A stretch of DNA of 64,000 nucleotides, taken from positions 40,851 through 104,850 of the forward strand of contig JAOUEW010000002.1 in NCBI GenBank assembly GCA_029858505.1, read 5' to 3'. This document shows, in pieces, positions 36,670 through 46,037 of this stretch. Source of the DNA: Deltaproteobacteria bacterium (lineage in GTDB: Bacteria > SAR324 > JACQKK01). The notes beneath the pieces are model-generated. The model ran no database searches. It was not told where the DNA came from and was given only the letters and a program-made list of their open reading frames with translations. Both the position numbers and the translations under genes were made by a program. Every line of letters starts with the position of its first letter. Within the stretch, counting starts at the first letter, position 1.

Positions 36670-38349
36670 ATGCGTTCAGACATGATTAAGAAGGGGCCGG
36701 AGAAGGCCCCCAACCGCAGCCTGCTGCGGGCGGCCGGGGTGAAGGAGGAAGACTTCGCCAAGCCGTTCATCGGCATTGCCAACTCGTACATTGATTTGAT
36801 TCCGGGGCATGTGCACCTGCAGGCTTTCGGCCAGTGGGCCAAGCAGGCCATCCGCCAGGCCGGGGGGGTTCCGTTTGAGTTCAACACCATTGGGGTAGAC
36901 GACGGCATTGCCATGGGCCACAGCGGCATGTTGTATTCGCTGCCCAGCCGCGAGTTGATTGCCGACTCGGTGGAAACGGTGGTGCAGGCCCACCAGCTAG
37001 ACGGCCTGATTTGCATTGGCAACTGCGACAAAATCGTGCCGGGGATGATGATGGCCATGGCCCGGATCGACATTCCCGCCATTTACGTGAGCGGCGGCCC
37101 CATGGAGAAAGGCCGGGGCAAAGACGGCACGCCCATGGACCTGAAAACCGTGTTCGAAGGGGTGGGGGCCTTTCAGTCTGGGAAGATGACCCAGGCGGAC
37201 CTGACCGACATTGAAACCCACGCCTGCCCCACCTGCGGCAGCTGCTCGGGCATGTTTACCGCCAATTCCATGAACTGCCTGGCGGAGGCCCTGGGGCTGG
37301 CCCTGCCCGGCAACGGTAGCATTTTGGCCACCAGCCCCGAGCGGGAGCAGCTGGTGCGCCGCGCCGCCACCCGGGTGGTGGACATGGTGAAGGAAGACCT
37401 GCGCCCCAGCCACATTCTCACCCGCAAGGCGTTTGATAACGCGTTTTGCCTAGACATGGCCATGGGGGGCTCGACCAACACGGTGCTGCACACCCTGGCC
37501 CTGGCCCACGAGGCGGGGATTGAATACCCCCTGGAGGCGTTGAACGAGTTGTCGGCCCGGGTGCCCTACCTGTGCTCGGTCAGCCCCGCCAAGGCCGACG
37601 TGCACATGGAGGACGTGCACAACGCTGGGGGCATTTCGGCCATTCTGGCGGAACTGTCCCGGAAGCCGGGGGTGCTGGACCTGTCGGCCCGCACCGTGAC
37701 TGGCCAGACCCTGGGGCAGAACATTGCCGGGGCCAAGATTCACATTCCCCAGGTCATTCGCTCGGTGGAAAAACCTTACTCGGCCACGGGGGGCTTGCGG
37801 GTGCTGTTCGGCAACCTGGCCCCCCTGGGGGCGGTGGTGAAGGCCGGGGCGGTGTCTCCTGAAATTCAGACGCACGAAGGTCCGGCGGTGATTTTTAACA
37901 GCCAAGACGACACCATTGCCGGGCTGAAGGCGGGCCGGGTGAAGGCGGGAGACGTGGTGGTGATTCGCTACGAAGGCCCCCGCGGCGGCCCTGGCATGCA
38001 AGAAATGCTGGTGCCCACCAGCCTGTTGATGGGCATGGGCCTGGGCAACAGCGTGTCGCTGGTGACGGACGGGCGGTTCTCCGGGGCCACCCGGGGGGCC
38101 TGCATTGGCCATGTGTCTCCCGAGGCGGCGGAGGGCGGCCCCCTGGCGGCCCTGCGCGACGGCGATATCCTGCAGATAGATATCCCCAAGGGGACCTTGA
38201 ACGTGAAACTGAGCGACCAAGAACTGGCGGCCCGGCTGAAGGCCCTGCCCCCCTTTCAGCCCAAAGTGAAGAAAGGGTATTTGGCCCGTTACGCCGCCCA
38301 GGTGACCTCGGCCAACAAGGGGGCGGTGCTGCGCTCCCCCTGGGATTGA
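36670..38349 (+). CDS. ilvD: Dihydroxy-acid dehydratase
   Basis: IlvD dehydrates dihydroxy acids in valine, leucine and isoleucine synthesis and uses an Fe-S cluster. The 559-residue length is standard. It shows [36 protein letters not shown] (cluster cysteines), [22 protein letters not shown] and [13 protein letters not shown] 36670 is preceded by AAGGA. It lies alone, without other branched-chain genes. The 177 bp before it hold only a pyrimidine-rich tract, with no leader peptide that I can see. Confidence 0.98.
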   Translation: MRSDMIKKGPEKAPNRSLLRAAGVKEEDFAKPFIGIANSYIDLIPGHVHLQAFGQWAKQAIRQAGGVPFEFNTIGVDDGIAMGHSGMLYSLPSRELIADSVETVVQAHQLDGLICIGNCDKIVPGMMMAMARIDIPAIYVSGGPMEKGRGKDGTPMDLKTVFEGVGAFQSGKMTQADLTDIETHACPTCGSCSGMFTANSMNCLAEALGLALPGNGSILATSPEREQLVRRAATRVVDMVKEDLRPSHILTRKAFDNAFCLDMAMGGSTNTVLHTLALAHEAGIEYPLEALNELSARVPYLCSVSPAKADVHMEDVHNAGGISAILAELSRKPGVLDLSARTVTGQTLGQNIAGAKIHIPQVIRSVEKPYSATGGLRVLFGNLAPLGAVVKAGAVSPEIQTHEGPAVIFNSQDDTIAGLKAGRVKAGDVVVIRYEGPRGGPGMQEMLVPTSLLMGMGLGNSVSLVTDGRFSGATRGACIGHVSPEAAEGGPLAALRDGDILQIDIPKGTLNVKLSDQELAARLKALPPFQPKVKKGYLARYAAQVTSANKGAVLRSPWD

Positions 38350-38401
38350 TGGGGGCGGGAAGGCTCAAAGCAGGGGTCCGTTCAAGACCGTTTCATCACT
38401 T

Positions 38402-38571
38402 ATTTGCATAACCTGATTTTTCCCATCCCCCTGCCCCCCTTGGGGGCAGGGCTTTGTTTAGCGGGGCCAAGATTCAGGCATCTTAGCCCCGCCTTTCGCA
38501 CGGGTTGATTTCAATGGAGGGCTTTGCCCCCCACGCCCCCTATTCATGGTAAAAACCCTGGTGATGCGAAT
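38402..38571. mobile_element. MITE-like element, complete copy 2 (170 bp)
   Basis: The ends ATTTGCATAACC (from 38402) and the reverse complement of ATTCGCATCACC (to 38571) form imperfect inverted repeats, each followed inward by a TTTTT run. The core again has GCGGGGCCAAGAT...ATCTTAGCCCCGC (38461-38492) with GCCTTTCGCAC next to it, matching copy 1 in the same orientation. It lies between ilvD and the substrate-binding protein gene, and longer in-frame starts of that gene would run into it. Confidence 0.78.
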
Positions 38572-38602
38572 CCTTCATTTCTTTCATTCCTCCGGGCTCT
38601 CT

Positions 38603-40234
38603 ATGGCCCCCTCTCGACCCTCACTCGCTGGTTGCGCCTGTAGGGGCTGTGCCAGAGAGAAGGAGCGGGTAAATTCAGGTGGGGGCCAGCGGGGTTTCTT
38701 CTCTTATGGGGTTTTGAGTCTGACGCTGCTTGGGGTGCTGTTTCTGGGGGGTTGTTACACGGCGCCCTCCATGTCTCGCACGCCGCCGGATGAATTGGTG
38801 GTGCTGATGGAGTCCTTCCCGGCCAGCCTGGACCCCCTGATGGTGGGCGATGCTTACGGGGTGCGGATATCTCACCAGTTGATATATGAAACCCTGGTGG
38901 GGCTGAACGACCGGCTGGAGATTTCTCCCGGCGTGGCGGAAAGCTGGGCCAAGATTTCTCCCACCCGTTGGCGGCTGACCCTGCGGCGCGACATTCACTT
39001 CTCCGACGGCAAGGCCCTGGACTCTGGCGATGTGGTGGAAACCCTGCGGCGGGTGATGGACCCCAAGGTGGGGTCTCCCTATGGGGCCGTGCTGAGAGAA
39101 AAGCTGGCCAGTGTGAAAGCCGCTGGTCCTTATGGGGTGGAACTCACCCTGACCCAACCCTATGGCTCCTTCCTGGCCGATCTTATTTTGCCGGTGCTGC
39201 CCCGGCTTCCAGCCTCCGGCCAAATTCCTCCCGGCAGCGGCCCGTTTCAGTTGGCCGCCATGGAGCCCGGCCGCATTACCCTTTCGCGCAATCCCCGCTA
39301 TCACGGGGTGCCACCCACCCTGGAGCGCATCACCTTTCGGGTGGTGAAGGACGACGCCACCCGCATGTTGAAACTGCGGAAGGGAGACGCGGACCTGGTG
39401 ATGAACGCCCTGCCCCTGGACAAGCTGGTGTTGTTTCAGCGCAAGCCGTTGAATGAGTGGTTTCAACTGTTAGAGGCCCCTGGGTTGTCTTACCAATACC
39501 TGGGGTTCAACATGACCCACCCGGTGTTGAAGAACCCCCAGGTGCGGCTGGCCCTGGCCCATGCGTTGGATGTGGACACGCTGATTCATTACCGGGAAAA
39601 GGACCACGCCCGGCGGGCCTGGGGGATGTTCCCACCGGAAAGCCCCTATCATTCTCCCACGCCGCCCCCGGCCTTTGACCCGGCCCTGGCCGAGCGCCTG
39701 CTGGACCAGGCCGGTTACCCCCGCCGGGAGGACGGCTTTCGGTTTGAGGTGACCTACAAAACCACCACCAACCGTCACGCCGTGGCCCAGGGCCGCATCA
39801 TCGCTGGCATGTGGCGGAAGGTGGGGGTGCTGGTGACCGTGCGGGCCTATGAATGGGGCACCTTCTACGAGGACATTCAAAAGGGGAACTTCGATTTGTT
39901 TTCTTTGCGCTGGCTGGGGGTGACGGACCCGGATTACCTGTACGAGTTGTTCCATTCTTCGCGCTGGCCGGTGAAGGGCCGCAACCGGGTGCGTTACGCC
40001 GATGCCCAAATGGACCGCTGGCTGGAGGAAGGCCGTCTGACCCAAAGCGAATCGGCGCGGAAAGCCGTGTACCTCAAAATTCAGCGCAAGCTGGCCCAGG
40101 ATCTGCCTTACGTCAGCCTGTGGTTTGGCCACCAAACCGCCGTGGCTTCCAGGCGGTTGAGCGGCCTGCGGTTTCATCCCACCGGGGGGTTTCAGTACCT
40201 TCCCTGGGTGAAGAAATCAGCCATGACCCCCTAA
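38603..40234 (+). CDS. Peptide/nickel-type ABC transporter substrate-binding lipoprotein
   Basis: The protein belongs to the SBP_bac_5 (DppA/OppA) family: LVVLMESFPASLDPLMVGDAYGVRISHQLIYETL, VAESW, FHxDIHFSDG-type strand (RRDIHFSDGK), LDSGDVVETL, GSGPFQL and VRLALAHALDVDTL. A hydrophobic stretch ends LGVLFLGGCYTAPS, a lipobox-like site, but about 45 residues precede it from ATG 38603, so the true start is uncertain. The protein is full-length. No permease or ATPase genes are nearby, so it is an orphan binding protein. Peptide is the likeliest ligand class. Confidence 0.88.
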   Translation: MAPSRPSLAGCACRGCAREKERVNSGGGQRGFFSYGVLSLTLLGVLFLGGCYTAPSMSRTPPDELVVLMESFPASLDPLMVGDAYGVRISHQLIYETLVGLNDRLEISPGVAESWAKISPTRWRLTLRRDIHFSDGKALDSGDVVETLRRVMDPKVGSPYGAVLREKLASVKAAGPYGVELTLTQPYGSFLADLILPVLPRLPASGQIPPGSGPFQLAAMEPGRITLSRNPRYHGVPPTLERITFRVVKDDATRMLKLRKGDADLVMNALPLDKLVLFQRKPLNEWFQLLEAPGLSYQYLGFNMTHPVLKNPQVRLALAHALDVDTLIHYREKDHARRAWGMFPPESPYHSPTPPPAFDPALAERLLDQAGYPRREDGFRFEVTYKTTTNRHAVAQGRIIAGMWRKVGVLVTVRAYEWGTFYEDIQKGNFDLFSLRWLGVTDPDYLYELFHSSRWPVKGRNRVRYADAQMDRWLEEGRLTQSESARKAVYLKIQRKLAQDLPYVSLWFGHQTAVASRRLSGLRFHPTGGFQYLPWVKKSAMTP

Positions 40235-40414
40235 ATTCCGAACATTCCCCACGGCTTTTCATTTATCGTCCGAAAGGTTAACCTTGTTTTTCATTCCCCC
40301 CTTAGGTGAAGAACAAGATCACCCAGCGGGGGAATTCTCCGGACGTTCACCCGTCCCGCACCCAAAAAAACGTACCCAAACATAAAAAAACAAAAAACTT
40401 AAGGAGAACATCTT

Positions 40415-41182
40415 ATGCGTGCATGGAAAAAGATGATTGTGCTTGGCGTGGCCCTGGCCCTGGCCCTAGCGGTAATGCCCGCCCTGGCCAAAGAAGAACA
40501 CAAGGGCGGTCATGCCGGCCCCCATTGGACCTACGAAGGAAACAACGGCCCTGCCCACTGGGGTGACCTGGACAATGCCTTCGAGGCCTGCAAGGTTGGC
40601 AAAGAGCAGTCTCCCATTGATGTTCCCGGAACGGCCCCCAAGTCGTCTCGCAAGCTGGAAATTCACTACCAGCCCGCCCCGGTGGACTTGGTGAACAATG
40701 GCCACACCCTGCAAATGACCGTGGCCCCGGGCAGTTACATTGTGCTGGACGGCACGCGCTATGATCTGGTGCAGTTCCACTTCCATACCCCCGGCGAGAA
40801 CGCCGTGGCCGGTAAGACTGGCGACATGGTGGTGCATTTTGTTCACAAGAACGCCAAGGGTGCCCTGGCGGTGATTGACGTGCGGATGACGGCTGGCGCC
40901 GCCAACCCGGTGGTGACCGCTCTGTGGAAGTTTTTCCCCAAGAAGGCCGATGAAAAGGCCCTAGACAAGTCCACCGTCAACCCCGCCGGCATGCTGCCGG
41001 GCAGCCAAACCTTCTACTCCTTCGCGGGATCCCTCACCACCCCCCCTTGCTCCGAGGGCGTGACCTGGATGGTGATGGATCAGACCATTTCCGTGGATGC
41101 CAAGGATTTGAAAACCTTTGGTCAGGTGTTCGGTAAGAATGCCCGGCCCCTGCAACCCATGGGTAGCCGCAAGTTTAATTAG
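40415..41182 (+). CDS. Alpha-type carbonic anhydrase, periplasmic
   Basis: This enzyme interconverts CO2 and bicarbonate in the periplasm. A signal peptide (MRAWKK ... VMPALA|KEEH) precedes a 230-residue catalytic domain. The zinc ligands are visible: His122 and His124 in QFHFHTPGE and His141 in VVHFVHK. Other landmarks are CKVGKEQSPIDV and SLTTPPCSEGVTW; the two cysteines likely form the family disulfide. An excellent ribosome site AAGGAGA precedes ATG 40415. The 180 bp before it are AT-richer and may carry its promoter. A strong terminator follows, so it is a single-gene unit. Confidence 0.97.
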   Translation: MRAWKKMIVLGVALALALAVMPALAKEEHKGGHAGPHWTYEGNNGPAHWGDLDNAFEACKVGKEQSPIDVPGTAPKSSRKLEIHYQPAPVDLVNNGHTLQMTVAPGSYIVLDGTRYDLVQFHFHTPGENAVAGKTGDMVVHFVHKNAKGALAVIDVRMTAGAANPVVTALWKFFPKKADEKALDKSTVNPAGMLPGSQTFYSFAGSLTTPPCSEGVTWMVMDQTISVDAKDLKTFGQVFGKNARPLQPMGSRKFN

Positions 41183-41190
41183 TGAAATGC

Positions 41191-41223
41191 CCTGGGGAGC
41201 GTGAAGGCGCTCCCCAGGTTTTT
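41191..41223 (+). terminator. Rho-independent terminator after carbonic anhydrase
   Basis: An 11-bp stem CCTGGGGAGCG / CGCTCCCCAGG with loop TGAAGG is followed by five T residues, 9 nt after the stop codon. Confidence 0.92.
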
Positions 41224-41277
41224 CCCCTTGCTTGATCGAGATTGTGGGGGATTCAAACAAAATTCTCATCATTTCTT

Positions 41278-41342
41278 GTGAATCTCCCAACAAACAATTC
41301 ACGGTTTTCTCATTGGCTATCCATGGGCTTAATCGTTATATT
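41278..41342 (+). promoter_or_regulatory. Candidate promoter and inverted repeat upstream of the porin
   Basis: An inverted repeat GTGAAT (41278-41283) / ATTCAC (41297-41302) lies just upstream of TTGGCT (41313-41318) and TATATT (41337-41342), an 18-bp-spaced promoter-like pair 78 bp before the porin start. The inverted repeat could bind a regulator. No binding-site match is known to me. Confidence 0.35.
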
Positions 41343-41419
41343 TTCCCCAGGTCGTAACTGGACGTGCCCTGAACCAGCCCCTTTGGGCTGAACCATCCAA
41401 CCTTCTCGGAAAAAAAAAG

Positions 41420-42658
41420 ATGAAATCCAAACTGATAACCCTGCTGTTGGCGGCTGGCTTGGCCGCCCCGGCCATGGCCCAGGAAGCCGCCCCGGCCCCT
41501 GCCGCCAAAGCCCCCGAAACCGCCGTGACGGTGAAGGTGACCGGCTACGGTCAGGCCGATTTTGTGAGCAACCAAAACCCCGGCCAGACCGGTGGGTTTA
41601 AGATGCGCCGCATGCGCTTGGCCGCCGAAGGCGACCTGAACCCCGACGTGGGCTACCGCGTGATGGGAGAATTTGCTGGAACCAGCGCCGTGCTGCAAGA
41701 GGGCTGGGTGGAGTACAAGCCTTCCACCACCCTTCGCTTGAAGATGGGCCAATACAAGGTGCCCTTCAGTCAGGAAGCCGTGGGCAGTGCCGCCAAGGCC
41801 CGCCTGGCCGAAGCCCCCATCGCGGTGGTTTATCTGGCCCCCTACGAAGACCAGGGCGCCATGGTGTACGGCAAACTGGGCGACGGCTGGCTGGAATACG
41901 CCCTGGGTGCCTTCAATGACACCGGCAAGAACCAAGACAACAAGAAATCCAGCGAAGATGCCGTGGTTCGTTTGGTGTTGAGCCCCGGCGGTGGGTTGTC
42001 GGTGGGGTTCGATTACGTCACCGGCAAGCGGGATGACAAGCTGTTTGCGGTTTCTGCCCCCACCGCGGCTTGTCTCGCTGGTGCCTGTACCTTCACGGCC
42101 AAAGGGACGGGGCCCAAGTCTTTCTTGGGCACCACGTTCGCTCAATTTCGAGAGGATGCCACTGGCAAAGGGAATCTTTCCCGCACGGACATTAACCTGC
42201 GCTGGTCTTATGAATCCATCTTGTTGATGGCGGAAGCCCTCTCGGCCGACCGCAGCAAGGTTTCTTCTGCTGCCGGTGGTGCTACAGATGTGAACGTGAA
42301 CTACCTGGGCGATTACGTGCAGGTGTCTTGGGTGATGACCGGCGAAGCCAACGCATACGACAAAACCGTGGAACCCAATAGCCCCACCAGCACCGGCGGT
42401 TGGGGTGCCTGGGAACTGAAAGCCCGGATGGAAAATTTCAACGTTGACATCAACACCACCAATACGGGTGCGTTTGTTGCTGGAACCGCCAAGACCATGA
42501 GCGGGATGTCCTACGGGGTGAACTGGTGGCTGAACGGCCGCACCCGCATGTCTCTGGACCAATTCACCTACACCTACGACCAAGTACTCCCGGTCACCCC
42601 GGCCACCACCGCCAAGAGCGAGTCTGGCATGGTGCTGCGGTTCCAGTTCATCTACTAG
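41420..42658 (+). CDS. Outer-membrane porin, OprO/OprP-like
   Basis: The 412-residue protein has a signal peptide (MKSKLITLLLAAGLAAPAMA|QEA) and an Ala/Pro-rich stretch before a beta-barrel. The pattern GGFKMRRMRLAAEGDLNPDVGYRVMGEF and LRLKMGQYKVPFSQE is typical of the phosphate-selective porin O/P family, and the chain ends in aromatic FQFIY, an outer-membrane signal. The substrate cannot be stated: many members are not phosphate-selective, and no phosphate genes are nearby. It stands alone with its own candidate promoter and terminator. Confidence 0.88.
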   Translation: MKSKLITLLLAAGLAAPAMAQEAAPAPAAKAPETAVTVKVTGYGQADFVSNQNPGQTGGFKMRRMRLAAEGDLNPDVGYRVMGEFAGTSAVLQEGWVEYKPSTTLRLKMGQYKVPFSQEAVGSAAKARLAEAPIAVVYLAPYEDQGAMVYGKLGDGWLEYALGAFNDTGKNQDNKKSSEDAVVRLVLSPGGGLSVGFDYVTGKRDDKLFAVSAPTAACLAGACTFTAKGTGPKSFLGTTFAQFREDATGKGNLSRTDINLRWSYESILLMAEALSADRSKVSSAAGGATDVNVNYLGDYVQVSWVMTGEANAYDKTVEPNSPTSTGGWGAWELKARMENFNVDINTTNTGAFVAGTAKTMSGMSYGVNWWLNGRTRMSLDQFTYTYDQVLPVTPATTAKSESGMVLRFQFIY

Positions 42659-42704
42659 GTTGGTTTCAGGTTTTCTTTATCTCATGGGTTCCTCCCCATC
42701 TCAC

Positions 42705-42736
42705 GCCCCCCGGAAACACCGGGGGCTTTTTTTTTG
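42705..42736 (+). terminator. Rho-independent terminator after the porin
   Basis: A GC stem (GCCCCCCGG, loop AAACA, CCGGGGGC) is followed by a run of ten T residues, 46 nt after the stop. Confidence 0.9.
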
Positions 42737-42791
42737 TGCTGAGGGGAGATATTCCAAAAGCACCCCCCTTGCTCTATAACACCCCACCCAA

Positions 42792-43955
42792 CACCTCACC
42801 CCCCACCCCCTTCTCCCGAAGAGAGGGGGAGTTCAGGTGCGCTGGGGCGTTGCTTGTTTCCGTTCGTCTGTATCATCCGAACGGGTGAAGAGAATCGCCA
42901 ATGGATTCGAGCATTGTCCCTCTCCGATGGGGAGGGACAGCCGTCCGCAGGACGGCAGGGAGGGGTGTTGTTGGGAGGGACAGCCGCCTGAAGGGCGGCA
43001 GGGAGGGGTGAGGTCTATTCACTGCTGATGCGACCTCACCCCCCACCCCCTCTCCCGAAGAGAGGGGGAGTTCAGGTGCGCTGGGGCGTTGCTTGTTTCC
43101 ATTCGTCTGTATCATCCGAACGGGTGAATAGAATCGCCAATGGATTCGAGCATGGTCCCTCTCCGAATGGGGAGGGACAGCCGTCCGCAGGACGGCAGGG
43201 AGGGGTGAGGTCTATCCACTGCTGATGCGACCTCACCCCCCGCCCCCCTCTCCCGAAGAGAGGGGGAGTTCAGGTGCGCTGGGGCGTTGCTTGTTTTCGT
43301 TCGCCTGTATCATCCGAACGGGTGAAGAGAATCGCCAATGGATTCGAGCATTGTCCCTCTCCGATGGGGAGGGACAGCCGCCTGAAGGGCGGCAGGGAGG
43401 GGTGTTGTTGGGAGGGACGGGCAGCCCGCGCCAGCGGGCGGGGTGAGGTCTATTCACTGCTGATGCGACCTCACCCCCCACCCCCTCTCCCGAAGAGAGG
43501 GGGAGTTCAGGTGCGCTGGGGCGTTGCTTGTTTCCGTTCGCCTGTATCATCCGAACGGGTGAAGAGAATCGCCAATGGATTCGAGCATTGTCCCTCTCCG
43601 AATGGGGAGGGACAGCCGTCCGCAGGACGGCAGGGAGGGGTGTTTTACGGGAACAGCACCCCTCCCCTGCCCCCTGCGGGGGCATCCCCTCCCCTTCGTG
43701 GAGGGGAATTAAATCGAAGCCGGAAAGTGAATCGCTTGCTTCCGTCCAGTCTATGTTTCCCGAACGGATGAATAGAATAACCGGTGGATTCGAGCATTGT
43801 CCCTCTCCGATGGGGAGGGACAGCCGTCCGCAGGACGGCAGGGAGGGGTGTTGTTGGGAGGGACAGCCGCCTGAAGGGCGGCAGGGAGGGGTGCTGTTGG
43901 CGGATGAATCGAATGACCAATGGCTTCGAGTTATGAAGGGTGTTTTACGGGGGCG
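42792..43955. repeat. Tandem array of family A repeats (about four and a half units of 200-240 bp)
   Basis: Units begin ACCTCACCCCC at 42792, 43033, 43230 and 43468 (lengths 241, 197 and 238 bp, then a last unit of about 170 bp). Each contains the hairpin CCCTCTCTTCGGGAGAGG-type block (given here in complement), GTTCAGGTGCGCTGGGGCGT, ATCATCCGAACGGGTGAA and one or two hairpin blocks, GCCGTCCGCAGGACGGC or GCCGCCTGAAGGGCGGC, each followed by AGGGAGGGGTG. From about 43640 to 43955 a fifth, different part follows, related to 18795-19225. Frames inside are open only because of composition; I see no gene. Confidence 0.85.
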
Positions 43956-44022
43956 GCTTCCATCGGTTATACTTTGGGGGCCATGGCCCGGCTTTGATTT
44001 TCACCCGCCCCCTGAGGCCCCG

Positions 44023-45633
44023 ATGCCCTCGATGGAAACCCCCCTGCAACGCCAGTCTTTGGTTCAGCCCCTGGCCCACCTGTTGGCCTGGGCCCAGCCA
44101 TTGGCCACGGCCCGCCAGATGGCGGCCATGGACCGCCATGCCAGCCTGGCCCTGGGCCTGCCTGCCCGGCTGTTGATGGAGAACGCCGCCCATGCCGCGG
44201 CCAACTGGGTGGATGACTTGCTGGCCCGGCCAGGGCAGCCAGGAGGCCCGGTGGTTGTGGTGTGCGGTGCGGGGAACAACGGGGGAGACGGTTACGCCCT
44301 GGCCCGGCTGCTGGCCAACCGGGGGCGGGCGGTGACGGTGGTGGCCCTGGGAGAACCCAAGGGTGACGCCCTGGCCAACCGCCAAGCCTGGGGGCACTGG
44401 GGGGCGGTGGTGGATGTTGTGGCGGAGGAAGGGAGGGCGCGGGAGGTATTGAGTCATGGGGCGCTGCTGGTCGATGCCCTGTTTGGCACCGGGCTGGACC
44501 GGCCCCTGGAGGGCGCCGCCGCCCAACTGGTGGAGGCATTCAATCAGGCCCCAGCGGCGGTCAAGTTGGCCTTGGATCTTCCCTCTGGCGTTCACGCCGA
44601 CACGGGGGAGGTGTTGGGTGTGGCGGCCCGCTGCAGCCACACCCTGTGTTTCCAGGCGGCCAAGCCGGGGGTGTTTTTGCACCCAGGGGCCCAGCAAGCC
44701 GGGGAAGTGCGGACGGCGGATGTGTCCATTCCCCTGAACTTCCCCCAGGGAACCCCCCGCGCTTGGCGGCTGACGGCTCCCTTCTGCCGGGCCCTGCTGC
44801 CCCCCCGCCCGCCCGATGGCCACAAGGGAACCTTTGGCCATGTGTTGACCCTGGGAGGGTCGGCGGGCATGGGGGGCGCGGCCTGGTTGGCCGCCCTGGC
44901 GGCCTTAAGGAGCGGGGCTGGGTTGGTGACCGCCGGAGTGCCCAAGGTGTTGCAAGACCGCTTTCTGGAGTGGGCGCCGGAGGTGATGACCTGGGCGCCA
45001 GGGCCCCTGGGAGAGTGGTTGACTGGGGCGGACGTAGCGAGTGCCCTGCAAGCGGCCCAGGGCAAAGACGCCGTGGTGCTGGGCTGCGGCCTGGGCCGCC
45101 GGGAAGACACCGGAAACTTCGTGAGAGAACTTCTGCCCGCCCTGAACACCCCCCTGGTGGTGGATGCCGATGCCCTGTTCTTTCTGGACCCCCCCGTGTT
45201 GGCGGGGCGCTCCGTTCCCGCCATTCTCACGCCTCATCCGGGGGAAATGGCCCGGCTGGCGGGGATCACCCCTGAGGAGGTGAACCGCGACCGGGTGGCC
45301 TGGGCCCGCCGGTACGCTGCGGAATGGGACGCCGTGTTGGTGCTGAAGGGTGCCCCCACGGTGGTGGCGGAACCAGGTGGGGGGGTGTTTCTCAACGCCA
45401 CGGGAGACCAGGGGCTGGCCACCGCCGGAACTGGCGATGTGCTGGCGGGGATTCTGGGCGGTCTGCTGGCCCAGGGGCTTTCTCCCCTGGCGGCGGCGTT
45501 GCTGGGGGTGTGGCTGCATGGGCTGGCCCGCAACCTGCTGGGGTGGGAGGTCGATGCCGCGTCTTTCACGGCCAAGGACCTGCTGGGGGGGGTCAACCAT
45601 GCCTTCCAAACTCTGCGGGCGGGTGAGGCCTGA
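44023..45633 (+). CDS. nnr: Bifunctional NAD(P)HX epimerase/dehydratase
   Basis: The enzyme repairs hydrated NADH and NADPH. The N-terminal half is the epimerase (YjeF-N): AMDRHASLALGLPARLLMENA, GAGNNGGDGYALAR, DALFGTGLDRPL and DLPSGVHADTG. The C-terminal half is the ADP/ATP-dependent dehydratase (YjeF-C): HKGTFGHVLTLGGSAGM, VVDADAL, LTPHPGEMARLAG and GTGDVLAGILGGLLAQG. The total of 536 residues is normal. ATG 44023 has a modest TGAGG site; the open frame continues upstream into the repeat array but that part is not protein-like. Confidence 0.96.
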   Translation: MPSMETPLQRQSLVQPLAHLLAWAQPLATARQMAAMDRHASLALGLPARLLMENAAHAAANWVDDLLARPGQPGGPVVVVCGAGNNGGDGYALARLLANRGRAVTVVALGEPKGDALANRQAWGHWGAVVDVVAEEGRAREVLSHGALLVDALFGTGLDRPLEGAAAQLVEAFNQAPAAVKLALDLPSGVHADTGEVLGVAARCSHTLCFQAAKPGVFLHPGAQQAGEVRTADVSIPLNFPQGTPRAWRLTAPFCRALLPPRPPDGHKGTFGHVLTLGGSAGMGGAAWLAALAALRSGAGLVTAGVPKVLQDRFLEWAPEVMTWAPGPLGEWLTGADVASALQAAQGKDAVVLGCGLGRREDTGNFVRELLPALNTPLVVDADALFFLDPPVLAGRSVPAILTPHPGEMARLAGITPEEVNRDRVAWARRYAAEWDAVLVLKGAPTVVAEPGGGVFLNATGDQGLATAGTGDVLAGILGGLLAQGLSPLAAALLGVWLHGLARNLLGWEVDAASFTAKDLLGGVNHAFQTLRAGEA

Positions 45634-46037
45634 GGCTCTGTCTTTTTGATGCCGAACATGCTATGCTCATTTCATTGTTGTTCCGTTCGATGTAGGCATC
45701 ATTTCACCCCATTCATGTATACAGCATTGATTTTGAGGGAAGTGGATACGTGTTTGTCAGGTTGTCATATTAACATGCTAAATTAGACGAAACCCTAAAT
45801 TTATGACATCCGGGAATGGATGAAGGGAGTTGATTCCATCTGTGTTGGGGTGCTTGCGGGTGGGGGATATGGTGATCGCTGAGATTTAGAAGCACGGCGC
45901 CTGTATGGGTTTTGGATACGAACAAACAGGTTAGGCGGTATTGGTTTTAAATGAGAGAGAAATATAGGGACAACGCACGCTTATCGCGTGTTTGGGGCAA
46001 TGGGTCATTTGGGTTGGTTTTTTGGGTGAGAAACTCA
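45634..46037. other. Intergenic region upstream of the large repeat protein
   Basis: This 404-bp gap is markedly AT-richer in its middle (45700-45800). I see no gene, tRNA or terminator. A TTGTCA hexamer near 45756 has no good partner. It probably carries the promoter of the large surface protein. Confidence 0.45.

Noticed and set aside
40274..40285. AAGGTTAACCTT palindrome as terminator of the peptide-binding-protein gene
   Set aside because: The palindrome has no loop and the stem would be too short to terminate reliably.
43274..43771. Open frames within the tandem array
   Set aside because: The same peptide phrases recur because the DNA repeats; there is no ribosome site and no protein-like composition.
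42792..43955. CRISPR array
   Set aside because: Units are 200-240 bp, near-identical throughout, without unique spacers, and no cas genes are present.
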